From positions 17,330-81,329 of the forward strand of contig JBAYJJ010000001.1 of the NCBI GenBank assembly GCA_041665165.1: a stretch of DNA of 64,000 nt, in the 5' to 3' direction. Shown here piece after piece: positions 26,524 to 34,169 of the stretch (position 1 is its first letter; each line of letters starts with the position of its first letter). The notes beneath the pieces were generated by a model. That model was not told the origin of the DNA. It made no database searches and saw nothing but the letters and a program-made list of their open reading frames with translations. The translations under genes were made by a program, and so were the position numbers. The stretch is from MWCR01 sp041665165 (GTDB lineage Bacteria; Patescibacteriota; Patescibacteriia; 2-12-FULL-60-25).

Positions 26524-29500
26524 TTAGTTGCTCAATGAAGCGCTCGATGAGAGGTCTTCGACGTTGACGTCGTTGGACCAGTCGCGAGAGATGGTCGAAG
26601 GAATGCTACCCACTAATACTGCCGTTGAGGCATGTGGGACTTCCGAGTTGTCTGACCAGACAAACGTACCGAGCTTGAGGCTTGCACCTGGTGCACCGCC
26701 AGCAGCAGATTGATCTAAGTTGAAGATCGATGTGCTGGAGACAGCGAAGATGCCCGTGCTCTTGGTTGACAAGTAGCCAGTGACCACCGGGGCCGTTGGG
26801 TCGCGGTAGAATGAAGTGGTTACGTTGTTACCAGTGCCAGTGTAGGCCACAGTGGCGCGGAGCGAATAGATATTGCCCGAGCCGCTGATTGAATCCTCAC
26901 CAGTGAAAGCAACGATAGCCTTAAAGCTGTTGACGCCAGCTTGGGTCTCCTGCTGCGCTGCCTTGATATCCGTGGCCGAAGTTGAGTTCACGATTGTGTA
27001 CTCACCGGTCGGGACCAAGGTTGAGCCGCGATACAACCTGAATGAGCTCAAGCCCACGTTGGCTGACTTGGAGATGTTGAACACCATCTGTTTCAAGGCA
27101 ATGGAACCGGCTGAATCAGCGCCCACCTGAGCGCGATAGAGTTCGAGTTCACCGGCCGAGAGAACAGTGTTGGTCAAGTTCTGCTTGGTGACAACAGGCT
27201 TTGTCTTGCGGATGACCTGGGTGTTGCCAGCTGCTGCGCCTGAAGCTGCGTACACGCGCTCACCAGACGAAACGCCTGTGGTGCGGATGTTGAGCTTGGA
27301 AGCATAGTTGGTATCCCATTCACCAGTCTGCAAGTTGTCGCGGATGCCGATGCCAGGAGCATGGCCAGAGCGAGCCACATTGGTGGTTGCGCCGTTGACC
27401 GAAGATGATGGCGAGACATTGGAAAGCTTGGCCCACAATTCAAAGTTGGTCGAGCTATCCTTAAGAACCGTGAACTCATTGCCTGTTAAATCAATGTCCA
27501 CGCTGCCAATTGCGCCAGACGATAATACGTTGGAGCTCTTGATTGCGCCGCCTGTAGCTATGCCGATGGCTACGAAGTCTGCGTTATCGCCGCCGGTGGT
27601 CGAGCTGACCGTGATGCGATCGATCTGCATGTCTTCGTACTGAGCTGTAGCCTTATAGCGAGCAAACGGTACCCAGACGTCCTTACCAGCCACGACGATT
27701 GAAGTGGAAGGATGAGCGTCAGCAGACACCGTAATGTTACCCTTGGACAAGATTGTGGTGTAGACAGAAGGAGCGGCGCCCAACTGAGTGGTCTTCAAAG
27801 CGGTTGAAACGCTTGCAGTCACTGTGTTGGCGTCGTCGTCCTGAGCTGTGATATCACCGTTTGCAGCAATACCGACTTCAACCTTGTCAAACGGTGCCGT
27901 TGTAGCTGCCGTTGAGGTGAAGGTGGCTTTGACTGTCAAATCCTTGGTCGTGCCCTTGAGAACCTTCAAATTCATGTTTGTGATTTGTGCGGTTCCAAGA
28001 GTCGTGTCCGGAGCCTTGGCAATACCGACTTGCGTGGCGCCATCCCACAGGGAGAGCGAAGCAACGCGGCTTACGCAAGAACCAACGGCATAAGCCACAC
28101 CAGCCAAGCTAGCCTTACAAGTCAAGGTCAGGTTAGTGATCGTGACATCAGACTGAGCACCGGCTGAGAGGGAAATGCCGACTACTGACTTATTGATGGA
28201 CTTTTTAACCACAGTGGCTGACACCGGGTTAGAGGCCAAATCAGCAGTCAAACTGGATGACTTGATGGTTTGCACGTTACCAGCTGTTGAAGCATTCGGG
28301 ACGATCTTGGTGATATCCAGGCTTTCACCAGTGGATACGACCTTGACATCGCCAGCGATGAACGGGCTGAAAGTAGCCTTGTACTTGTGCGTGCCATTCA
28401 AGTAGAACTCGTTGATTACATCTTCAGTGTTAGAGAGGTCAGCGGCCAGAGCCAAATTTAAGGTCGTGCCAGCCTTCAGGGTGAAGGTGTCATTGAAGAC
28501 CAAAGCCTCGCTGGTTGAAGAAGCTGCCGAGGTCAATTCCTTGGGACCCATTATTGTTGCGCCCGTATCAAGATTATAAATCTTGATGTTGCGGAAGTAC
28601 TTTGTGCTGGCTGAGCCTACGATCAAGTCGTTGGCTGAGTTGCCGGCCAAAGTAAAGCGCAGATAGCGGATTTCCAAATCATTGTCAGCAGATGTGAGTG
28701 CGAACTTGTAGAACGGAACTGACAATTTGCCCTTGGCTACGTTAGCCGACGGAGGACCGTTGAAAGCAAATGACAAGTTGCCGCCCTGAGTTGTGACTGA
28801 TACGCCCTCAGCTGAAGTATCGAACGCAGAAATCGTGATGCTTGCACCTGAGTTATAGACAGTGTCTGTGGCGTTGATATCAGCAGCGTACTCAATGTAG
28901 GTAACGATTGTGCGACCAGAGCGGCCAGCCACATCGCCACGGAGTGAGAATACGCGCGTCACACCATTCGGGATGAGATACGCAGTGTCGAAAGTGAGCA
29001 CGATCTGGCCCTTGGCATTGATCGAAGCGGCAGAAGCCACCTTGGTCGAACCCTGGTACAGTTCAAAGTTGCTCAAATCCGAGTTGTCCACCGTGCCGCC
29101 CTGATACAGAGCCACGCGGTTGACGCGGATATCATTGGTGTTGGCTGTGAGTTTGAAGCTTGAGATCTCAACATTCTTGGAACCGATGACCGGGTTGGCC
29201 GGGGTCGGGCCTGGTTGAATGGTGAGTGTGCCGGCCGATGAAGCACCGATGACAAACACATTGCCGCGGACCGGGAAAGAACCCGAGACCGTGCCTGTGC
29301 CTGTGAGCACTACACTGGCTGCATCAACCAATTCGAAAGCATGATTGCCTCCGGTTACGGTTGGGCTGTTGAAGTCAGCATAAACATAGTATGACTTCAT
29401 GCCTCCAGCCGGAATCGTGACGTTCAACGAGTTGAACTCAGTGACATTGGTGGTGGCATTTACCGAGCGGCCCGTGGTTAAACGGTTGCCGTCCTGGTCA

Positions 29501-30399
29501 TACAAGTAGACGTTGGCGAAATCTGAAGTTGAACCGACACCTACGCGATGGAAGCGCATGCCGGAGACCAAAGCGTCAGCACTGCCGGCAGTCAAGTTGA
29601 CCTTGACCATCGGGACGCCCATGGCGTTCTTCGGAACTGTTGCGCCAGACGGGGTATCAGAGGCCAAGGCCACTGTTACGCTGCCGTTGACTGAAGTTGA
29701 ACCGCTGCCGCATGAAACGGACCAGAAGTTATCAGCTTCCAAGCCAGTCACGTCTGCACCGTCAGGATACGAGATCGTGGTGGTGATGACATTGATGGCA
29801 TTGAACTTGTTGTCTGTTAAAGCAGTACCAGCAAGCTTGCGCTTCTGTCCATTCATTACTACGTAGCGATTTGCATCGCCGGCATAGGTAACGAGCGAAC
29901 CATCCGGGTGGACGTTCGATGAGACTGAAGCACCAGTCGTGTAGTTGACGAAGAATGAATCAGGCACGTCGATGACGCGCGTGGCCCAAGCATCTCCATA
30001 GAGGGCCTTGGCAATGGCTTCGGATTCGATCCAATGCAAGGTTCCGCACTTGGTGACGGCATAGGTCTTAGGGTCTGTGGTGATCTTCACGAGCTTGGTG
30101 CCCGGGCGGACCGTCACATTGCCCCCAATCATGATGGCAGCGAGTTCTGCATCTGTAATTGTTTTAACAGCTGAGAAATCGTTATACCAAGAGAAGTACG
30201 TCTTTTCATCTGGGAAAACATAGCGTTTTCCATCGGTGGCGTAGAAGTACACTGCTGGACCCGAAGCCTTGATCAAGTCGCCATTTACTAAAGTGGCTGC
30301 CTGAGCTGAGACTGGGAAAGCTAATGCACCGGCTCCGACTGACCAAAGAATGGTCACGAAAGAGACGACCGCGGAAAAGACTTTCTTTAATGAATTCAT
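26524..30399 (-). CDS. Large secreted S-layer-like surface protein
   Basis: A 1291-aa secreted protein. A signal peptide (Lys-rich n-region, hydrophobic core, VSAQAA cleavage region near residue 34) is followed by NGDLIKASGPAVYFYATDGK and RYVFPDEKTYFSWYNDF, a conserved opening I associate with CPR surface proteins. Two such domains (to about residue 230) precede roughly a thousand residues of Thr/Ser/Ala/Gly-rich beta-sandwich-like repeats with recurring PVRGNVF-, NLTLTC- and STNFELWAKL-type strands and very few cysteines. The length, composition and strong terminator fit an abundant S-layer subunit. It lies downstream of the DUF5667/sigma pair, so that sigma factor could control it. Confidence 0.8.
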   Translation of the reverse strand: MNSLKKVFSAVVSFVTILWSVGAGALAFPVSAQAATLVNGDLIKASGPAVYFYATDGKRYVFPDEKTYFSWYNDFSAVKTITDAELAAIMIGGNVTVRPGTKLVKITTDPKTYAVTKCGTLHWIESEAIAKALYGDAWATRVIDVPDSFFVNYTTGASVSSNVHPDGSLVTYAGDANRYVVMNGQKRKLAGTALTDNKFNAINVITTTISYPDGADVTGLEADNFWSVSCGSGSTSVNGSVTVALASDTPSGATVPKNAMGVPMVKVNLTAGSADALVSGMRFHRVGVGSTSDFANVYLYDQDGNRLTTGRSVNATTNVTEFNSLNVTIPAGGMKSYYVYADFNSPTVTGGNHAFELVDAASVVLTGTGTVSGSFPVRGNVFVIGASSAGTLTIQPGPTPANPVIGSKNVEISSFKLTANTNDIRVNRVALYQGGTVDNSDLSNFELYQGSTKVASAASINAKGQIVLTFDTAYLIPNGVTRVFSLRGDVAGRSGRTIVTYIEYAADINATDTVYNSGASITISAFDTSAEGVSVTTQGGNLSFAFNGPPSANVAKGKLSVPFYKFALTSADNDLEIRYLRFTLAGNSANDLIVGSASTKYFRNIKIYNLDTGATIMGPKELTSAASSTSEALVFNDTFTLKAGTTLNLALAADLSNTEDVINEFYLNGTHKYKATFSPFIAGDVKVVSTGESLDITKIVPNASTAGNVQTIKSSSLTADLASNPVSATVVKKSINKSVVGISLSAGAQSDVTITNLTLTCKASLAGVAYAVGSCVSRVASLSLWDGATQVGIAKAPDTTLGTAQITNMNLKVLKGTTKDLTVKATFTSTAATTAPFDKVEVGIAANGDITAQDDDANTVTASVSTALKTTQLGAAPSVYTTILSKGNITVSADAHPSTSIVVAGKDVWVPFARYKATAQYEDMQIDRITVSSTTGGDNADFVAIGIATGGAIKSSNVLSSGAIGSVDIDLTGNEFTVLKDSSTNFELWAKLSNVSPSSSVNGATTNVARSGHAPGIGIRDNLQTGEWDTNYASKLNIRTTGVSSGERVYAASGAAAGNTQVIRKTKPVVTKQNLTNTVLSAGELELYRAQVGADSAGSIALKQMVFNISKSANVGLSSFRLYRGSTLVPTGEYTIVNSTSATDIKAAQQETQAGVNSFKAIVAFTGEDSISGSGNIYSLRATVAYTGTGNNVTTSFYRDPTAPVVTGYLSTKSTGIFAVSSTSIFNLDQSAAGGAPGASLKLGTFVWSDNSEVPHASTAVLVGSIPSTISRDWSNDVNVEDLSSSASLSN

Positions 30400-30702
30400 A
30401 ATAATACTAATGTATTGTTGTTTTGCAGGAATAAATTTCCCGCTAATTTTGAATGAGTGACCCTTCCCTCCCGCCGTTGGCGGGAATCGACCTTTTTTGG
30501 AGGATCGTGGTACGTCATTTTTACGAACGACGTGTCGTGGCGAGGATTTAACATCTGCGGGCGCTGGAGTTCGAGATCCCTGTGTTTGTGGGAGTCCGGC
30601 AAGGATACGTTCAAGGCAAACGCCGAGTCCGCAACCAAGCTCTTCTTCCCCCGCCCGTCAAGGCATCCGTCTGAGACAGGTGCCTTGTTTAGAGGGGAAG
30701 AC
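30400..30702. other. Leader/intergenic region between S-layer-like gene and DUF5667 gene
   Basis: No gene is seen in these 303 bases. On the minus strand it holds a hairpin (AAGGCA arms around 30660-30690) that could weakly terminate the DUF5667 transcript. Nearer the S-layer start is a CCCGCC/GGCGGG hairpin (about 30469-30483). A long structured 5' untranslated region of a highly expressed surface-protein mRNA is the simplest reading. No consensus promoter was identified. Confidence 0.4.
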
Positions 30703-31839
30703 TTATTTTGTTTGTGTTTGTGTTGAGCTGGATGTGTTAACGGGCGATGTGCTGCTGCCTGACGCTGTGCCAGGAAGCGCCCCCGACGTACTCGAGGCTG
30801 CTCCAGCCACCAATTTCACATCGCTTTCCTCTAATGTTTTTTGGGCCGTGAAGACTTGCGTGGTTCCGGTTTTTATTAAATCCACTGCTTCATCAATTTT
30901 ATTTTCTGATACGAGCTTATCTGCACTGGAAAATGTTTTCTGAGCCTCTGCAACCTGCTTGATGGCTGTGCTGGCTGGCGTTGATGTGCCAGACGCTTGC
31001 AACAGATTGCAATTACCGCAAGTAGTGCTGGTCGCCAAACTCAAAGTCTCGGCGATTGTGCGCACCACAGATTCATTGTGGTTCTTTATGGCATCAACCA
31101 TATCTTGCTGGGTGACTGCGCCTGAATCTTGCTGATGAGCGTCGGCTAGCACTTCCAAAGCTTTCACAGCCGTATCAGATGCGGCCATTTGCGCTTCAGA
31201 AACTTTTGCCTTATCTTCGGGAGACAAGTCCTGCTTGCTCTCCTGCAAAGTCTGGACAACCGTAGCAGCCTGTTGATCAACAACCTTGGCCACGTCTTTA
31301 ACCTTGTCCGGCGAAACAACATTCTTCGTATCTTCCAATTGCTGCTTCAGTGTATGCAAATCGCGCTTGAGAACCTCAGCGGTTTGGACAATTTTATTTG
31401 ACCTGTCAGCCGAGGGCTTGGCAATCGCCAGCTTCATTTCATCAACGCGGCGGCCCGTAAATTCGGATTTAAGCAAAACTTTATCTTCTGGATTTTTAGC
31501 CAAAGCCAAGCGCGCTTGTTCGGTTGCGAGCTTGACGCTGTATAAAAGATCACCAGGCAAAGATTGTTCTGCCGCAGAAACAGAAAGCAACGAGCCGCCG
31601 AAAAGGGCTAGCAAAATGCCGACGATCGCGAATGCAGGAGTGCGCAACCATTTGAACGAAAAAACCGGAGCTAAATATTTCATCAGATCCAAAGGTGAGC
31701 TGGCTGTTTCTTTCGGCAATGTATTTTTTACCTGCATCAACAAAATAGACCGAGTGTCTTTCTTCCACTGTTCGTTCGGTTCGACTTGGCGCACGGCCAG
31801 TCTTATATCTTTAATTTTCTTGAAAAGATTGTAGTTCAT
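30703..31839 (-). CDS. DUF5667-type membrane protein, putative anti-sigma factor
   Basis: A 378-aa protein with a cytoplasmic N-terminal part (about 1-70; YNLFKKIKDIRLAVRQVEPN), one transmembrane helix near 70-90 (FAIVGILLALFGGSLLSVSA) and an extracytoplasmic region. The hallmark SLPGDLLYSVKLATEQARLAL right after the membrane segment identifies the DUF5667 family. The middle is Ala/Lys/Gln-rich helical, probably coiled coil, and the tail is Ser/Thr-rich. The gene overlaps the upstream sigma factor gene by 4 nt (ATGA). A membrane protein coupled to a small sigma factor is the usual arrangement for an anti-sigma factor. I infer that function; the sequence itself does not prove sigma binding. 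Confidence 0.78.
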   Translation of the reverse strand: MNYNLFKKIKDIRLAVRQVEPNEQWKKDTRSILLMQVKNTLPKETASSPLDLMKYLAPVFSFKWLRTPAFAIVGILLALFGGSLLSVSAAEQSLPGDLLYSVKLATEQARLALAKNPEDKVLLKSEFTGRRVDEMKLAIAKPSADRSNKIVQTAEVLKRDLHTLKQQLEDTKNVVSPDKVKDVAKVVDQQAATVVQTLQESKQDLSPEDKAKVSEAQMAASDTAVKALEVLADAHQQDSGAVTQQDMVDAIKNHNESVVRTIAETLSLATSTTCGNCNLLQASGTSTPASTAIKQVAEAQKTFSSADKLVSENKIDEAVDLIKTGTTQVFTAQKTLEESDVKLVAGAASSTSGALPGTASGSSTSPVNTSSSTQTQTK

Positions 31840-32399
31840 GTTTCAAAACCTTTCATGGCTTTTAAAGCTTTCATGCCCCGGTGATAAATGACCCTGACAT
31901 TCCCTGGCGCCTTGCCCAAGACAATGCCGATATCAGAGAATGACAACTGGTCAATCAACCTCAAGGCAAGCACGTCGCGATAATCTTCCTTTAACATCTC
32001 TAACTGTTTAAGAATCAATGACACCTCTGATCTGGCTTCCATAATCTCTTTACCGCGGCCTACGTCATCTAACAGAGTAGACGCGAATTCAGCCTGTTCT
32101 GTTACAGAGTCCAAACTAGTAGTCTTGTCTGAGTTGCGATAAAAATCAGCTATTTGGTTCCTGCAAATCCTGTAGAGTAGGGCCCGAATATTAGTAACTG
32201 GCTTAGGTTGTTGCAAAAATTGCCATAATTTAGTAAAAACTTCAGCCGTAATATCCTGTGCATCTTCTTGCTTAGGCAGCTTCAAAATCGCGAATCTATA
32301 AATAGAGGACACGTAGTTATCGTAAATTTTAGCAAAAGCTTCAGGGTCCTTCTTGACCTTAAGCCGGTATAATAAATAACGGTCTATTAATTGGCTCAT
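31836..32399 (-). CDS. Sigma-70 family (ECF-like) RNA polymerase sigma factor
   Basis: A 187-aa sigma factor with region 2 (EAFAKIYDNYVSSIYRFAIL, then QDITAEVFTKLWQFL) and region 4 (EDYRDVLALRLIDQLSFSDI, GKAPGNVRVIYHRGMKALKA) joined by a short linker, the layout of ECF sigma factors. ATG 32399 is chosen since a -10-like TAAGAT ends 7 nt before it (leaderless); a start nine codons upstream would fall inside the repeat array. It is co-transcribed with the DUF5667 gene and probably directs transcription of envelope genes, the S-layer-like gene being the closest candidate. Confidence 0.88.
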   Translation of the reverse strand: MSQLIDRYLLYRLKVKKDPEAFAKIYDNYVSSIYRFAILKLPKQEDAQDITAEVFTKLWQFLQQPKPVTNIRALLYRICRNQIADFYRNSDKTTSLDSVTEQAEFASTLLDDVGRGKEIMEARSEVSLILKQLEMLKEDYRDVLALRLIDQLSFSDIGIVLGKAPGNVRVIYHRGMKALKAMKGFET

Positions 32400-32406
32400 T
32401 TTGCTT

Positions 32407-32412
32407 ATCTTA
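32407..32412 (-). promoter_or_regulatory. -10 element of the sigma factor gene, leaderless type
   Basis: TAAGAT on the minus strand ends 7 nt before ATG 32399. No convincing -35 is seen; the upstream DNA is the period-7 array 32413-32489. Confidence 0.35.
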
Positions 32413-32489
32413 AACGCTGAACGCACAACGCTAAACCCTAAACGCGTCGAAGCCTAAGGGTTAAGGGTTAAGCTTTAAGGGTTAAGCTG
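32413..32489. repeat. Eleven-unit period-7 array upstream of the sigma factor gene
   Basis: Eleven consecutive heptamers. The left part is AACGCTG, AACGCAC, AACGCTA, AACCCTA and AACGCGT; the right part is TAAGGGT (three copies), TAAGCTT and TAAGCTG; CGAAGCC lies between them. The two halves are inverted relative to each other, so the region can fold back. Confidence 0.9.
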
Positions 32490-32558
32490 ATTTAGTAGGT
32501 CTAGATTGCCAGAAAAACCCATAAATATCAATGCCTAAAGCACTTATTTTGATGATAC

Positions 32559-32587
32559 TTGACGTTTTTTCTTTTTATGTCTAATCT
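32559..32587 (+). promoter_or_regulatory. Promoter of the small HTH gene
   Basis: TTGACG (32559-32564), 17-nt spacer, TAATCT (32582-32587); ATG follows at 32603. The -10 lies inside the inverted repeat 32576-32599. Confidence 0.5.
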
Positions 32588-32599
32588 ATTCTAGACATA
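32576..32599. promoter_or_regulatory. Inverted repeat, candidate autoregulatory operator
   Basis: TATGTCTA and TAGACATA form perfect 8-bp arms separated by 8 nt. They cover the -10 and predicted transcription start of the HTH gene that starts 3 nt downstream. Confidence 0.6.
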
Positions 32600-32602
32600 A
32601 CT

Positions 32603-32875
32603 ATGGAAAACTCGCCTATCCGTTTAAGTATTTCCCAGGCCGCACGCCTTTTTGGCATATCTGATCGCACTCTGCGCCGAGCAATCAGCTCTAACCAAAT
32701 TAGATATGTAGTCGTGAAAAATCGATATCAACTTAACTTCGAATCCGTGCTGTCTTGGTCACAATCCAAACCCAAAGTTTTAAATAAACTTGAAAAGCAA
32801 GGCATAGGCCAATGGGTGGAGAAGTGGAAGATCAAAAATCCAAAATTCTCTCCTCGTCCGCCCCAAACCAACTGA
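32603..32875 (+). CDS. Small excisionase/MerR-like helix-turn-helix DNA-binding protein
   Basis: A 90-aa protein with one winged helix: LSISQAARLFGISDRTLRRA, then SNQIRYVVVKNRYQLNFESV, typical of excisionase-type regulators. The C-terminus is Lys/Trp/Pro-containing and of unknown role. It is transcribed alone, divergent from the sigma factor gene, with a perfect palindrome over its promoter, so self-repression is likely. It has the same domain layout as the protein at 4753-5004. An excisionase partner for an integrase is unlikely: no integrase lies in the window. Confidence 0.75.
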   Translation: MENSPIRLSISQAARLFGISDRTLRRAISSNQIRYVVVKNRYQLNFESVLSWSQSKPKVLNKLEKQGIGQWVEKWKIKNPKFSPRPPQTN

Positions 32876-32940
32876 CAACTCTAAACTTACAACTTACAAG
32901 AGCGTTCTGGTTACTCTTGTCAGTTGTACGTTGTCAGTTT
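32871..32940. repeat. Paired inverted period-7 arrays between convergent genes
   Basis: Left array ACTGACA, ACTCTAA, ACTTACA, ACTTACA; right array in inverse orientation TGTCAGT, TGTACGT, TGTCAGT. The arms continue into AAGAG/CTCTT around an 11-nt centre, giving a hairpin at the junction of the HTH gene and the converging GT4 gene, where it could act as a terminator. Confidence 0.8.
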
Positions 32941-32951
32941 TTGGTGTTTGA

Positions 32952-34169
32952 TCAAATAATTGACTTGTAGATTTTTTCGAGTTTATCGAGATGGTCATTC
33001 CAATTGAATTTTTTAACAAATTCTCCAGCCGCTTTTCCCATTGCGATCCTTTCGCCTTGATACATCCTTTCCATTTTTGAGATTGCAGCCACCCAAGATT
33101 CTACCTGGCCTGGTTCGGCCAAGAAGCCGGTCTTGCCATCCTCAACCATTTCTGGCAGGCCGCCGATTCTTGATGCAATCACCGGCAGATTCATGCCCAT
33201 GGCTTCGAGGACCGTGAGCGGCGCATTTTCATACCAGACCGACGGTATGAGCATGGCCTTTGCATTCACCCGAATGTTTTCCAGATCTTTGCCTGTTTTA
33301 AATCCCAAAAATTCTATGCACCCAGGCGCCAATCCGCGCGCCAAAGTCTCAAGCCTGATTTTTTCCGGGCCCGAACCTATGATCTGAACTTTTATGTCTT
33401 TCAATAAAGCTGCGGCGCGAATTATTGTTTCAACGCCTTTTTCAGGGTACAGCCGGCCGACAAAAATATACGATCCATTCTCATTCCCCAGCGCTTTGAC
33501 AGAATTTTCGTCAGCTGGATTCGGCACATACTGAAATTTGCCGGGTGGCTCGCCCCATTCAACCATCTTGTCCATCAAAAAGCGCGAAGGCGAAATAAAC
33601 GTTGAGATTGTTTTTTCGTATGACTGAGAAACTTTAGTCATGCCCATTTCTAAAGCGCCCAAAATATTCGGCGCTATTCCGTTGAATAAGCATTGATGTG
33701 CGATCGCCTGATAATATTTCCCTCCCTTGCATCTTTCGCAAACTTGGCCTTGTGTGAACATCTTATAATTCGGACAAGCCAGCTTGTAATCATGCAAAGT
33801 CTGGACTGCTGGCACTTGCTTTTGCCTGATCACTTTAAGGATGCTGCTTGATAGATGGTGATAGATGTTGTGCAAATGAACCACATCCGGCTTGACTTCA
33901 TCGATCATCCTGGCAAGTTCGCGCGCCGCCTCGCTGTTCCATAAAAAGTTTTTAGCTTTTTTCGCATCTTTCGCCAGACCTTCGCGCTTGTCATAGGCAT
34001 AGCGCGTAACGAAGTACTGGCTATCAAGGGATGGACGATTGCCTTCGCTCTTGGTGGAAAATATATGGACTTCATGCCCTCTGGCCTTTAATTTTTCCAT
34101 CAAGGCAGGTATGTAAAACTCCGGCCCGCCGCGGTAATCAAAAAATTTATTTACTTGCAAGATTTTCAT
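32952..34169 (-). CDS. GT4-family glycosyltransferase
   Basis: A 405-aa GT-B enzyme: ILQVNKFFDYRGGPEFYIPA at the N-terminus, VVHLHNIYHHLSSSIL, TLHDYKLACPNYKMF, a Cys pair (VCERCKGGKYY) seen in a subset of these proteins, FQYVPNPADENSV, FVGRLYPEKGVETI, YENAPLTVLEAMGMNLPVI (E-x7-E) and ASRIGGLPEMVEDG. It overlaps the upstream glycosyltransferase by 4 nt (ATGA) and forms an operon with it, likely also with the polymerase gene 36022-37482. Sugar specificity unknown. Confidence 0.86.
   Translation of the reverse strand: MKILQVNKFFDYRGGPEFYIPALMEKLKARGHEVHIFSTKSEGNRPSLDSQYFVTRYAYDKREGLAKDAKKAKNFLWNSEAARELARMIDEVKPDVVHLHNIYHHLSSSILKVIRQKQVPAVQTLHDYKLACPNYKMFTQGQVCERCKGGKYYQAIAHQCLFNGIAPNILGALEMGMTKVSQSYEKTISTFISPSRFLMDKMVEWGEPPGKFQYVPNPADENSVKALGNENGSYIFVGRLYPEKGVETIIRAAALLKDIKVQIIGSGPEKIRLETLARGLAPGCIEFLGFKTGKDLENIRVNAKAMLIPSVWYENAPLTVLEAMGMNLPVIASRIGGLPEMVEDGKTGFLAEPGQVESWVAAISKMERMYQGERIAMGKAAGEFVKKFNWNDHLDKLEKIYKSII

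Noticed and set aside
32434..32482. True telomeric repeats or eukaryotic contamination
   Set aside because: The telomere-like heptamers continue without break into other heptamers and lie between bacterial genes.
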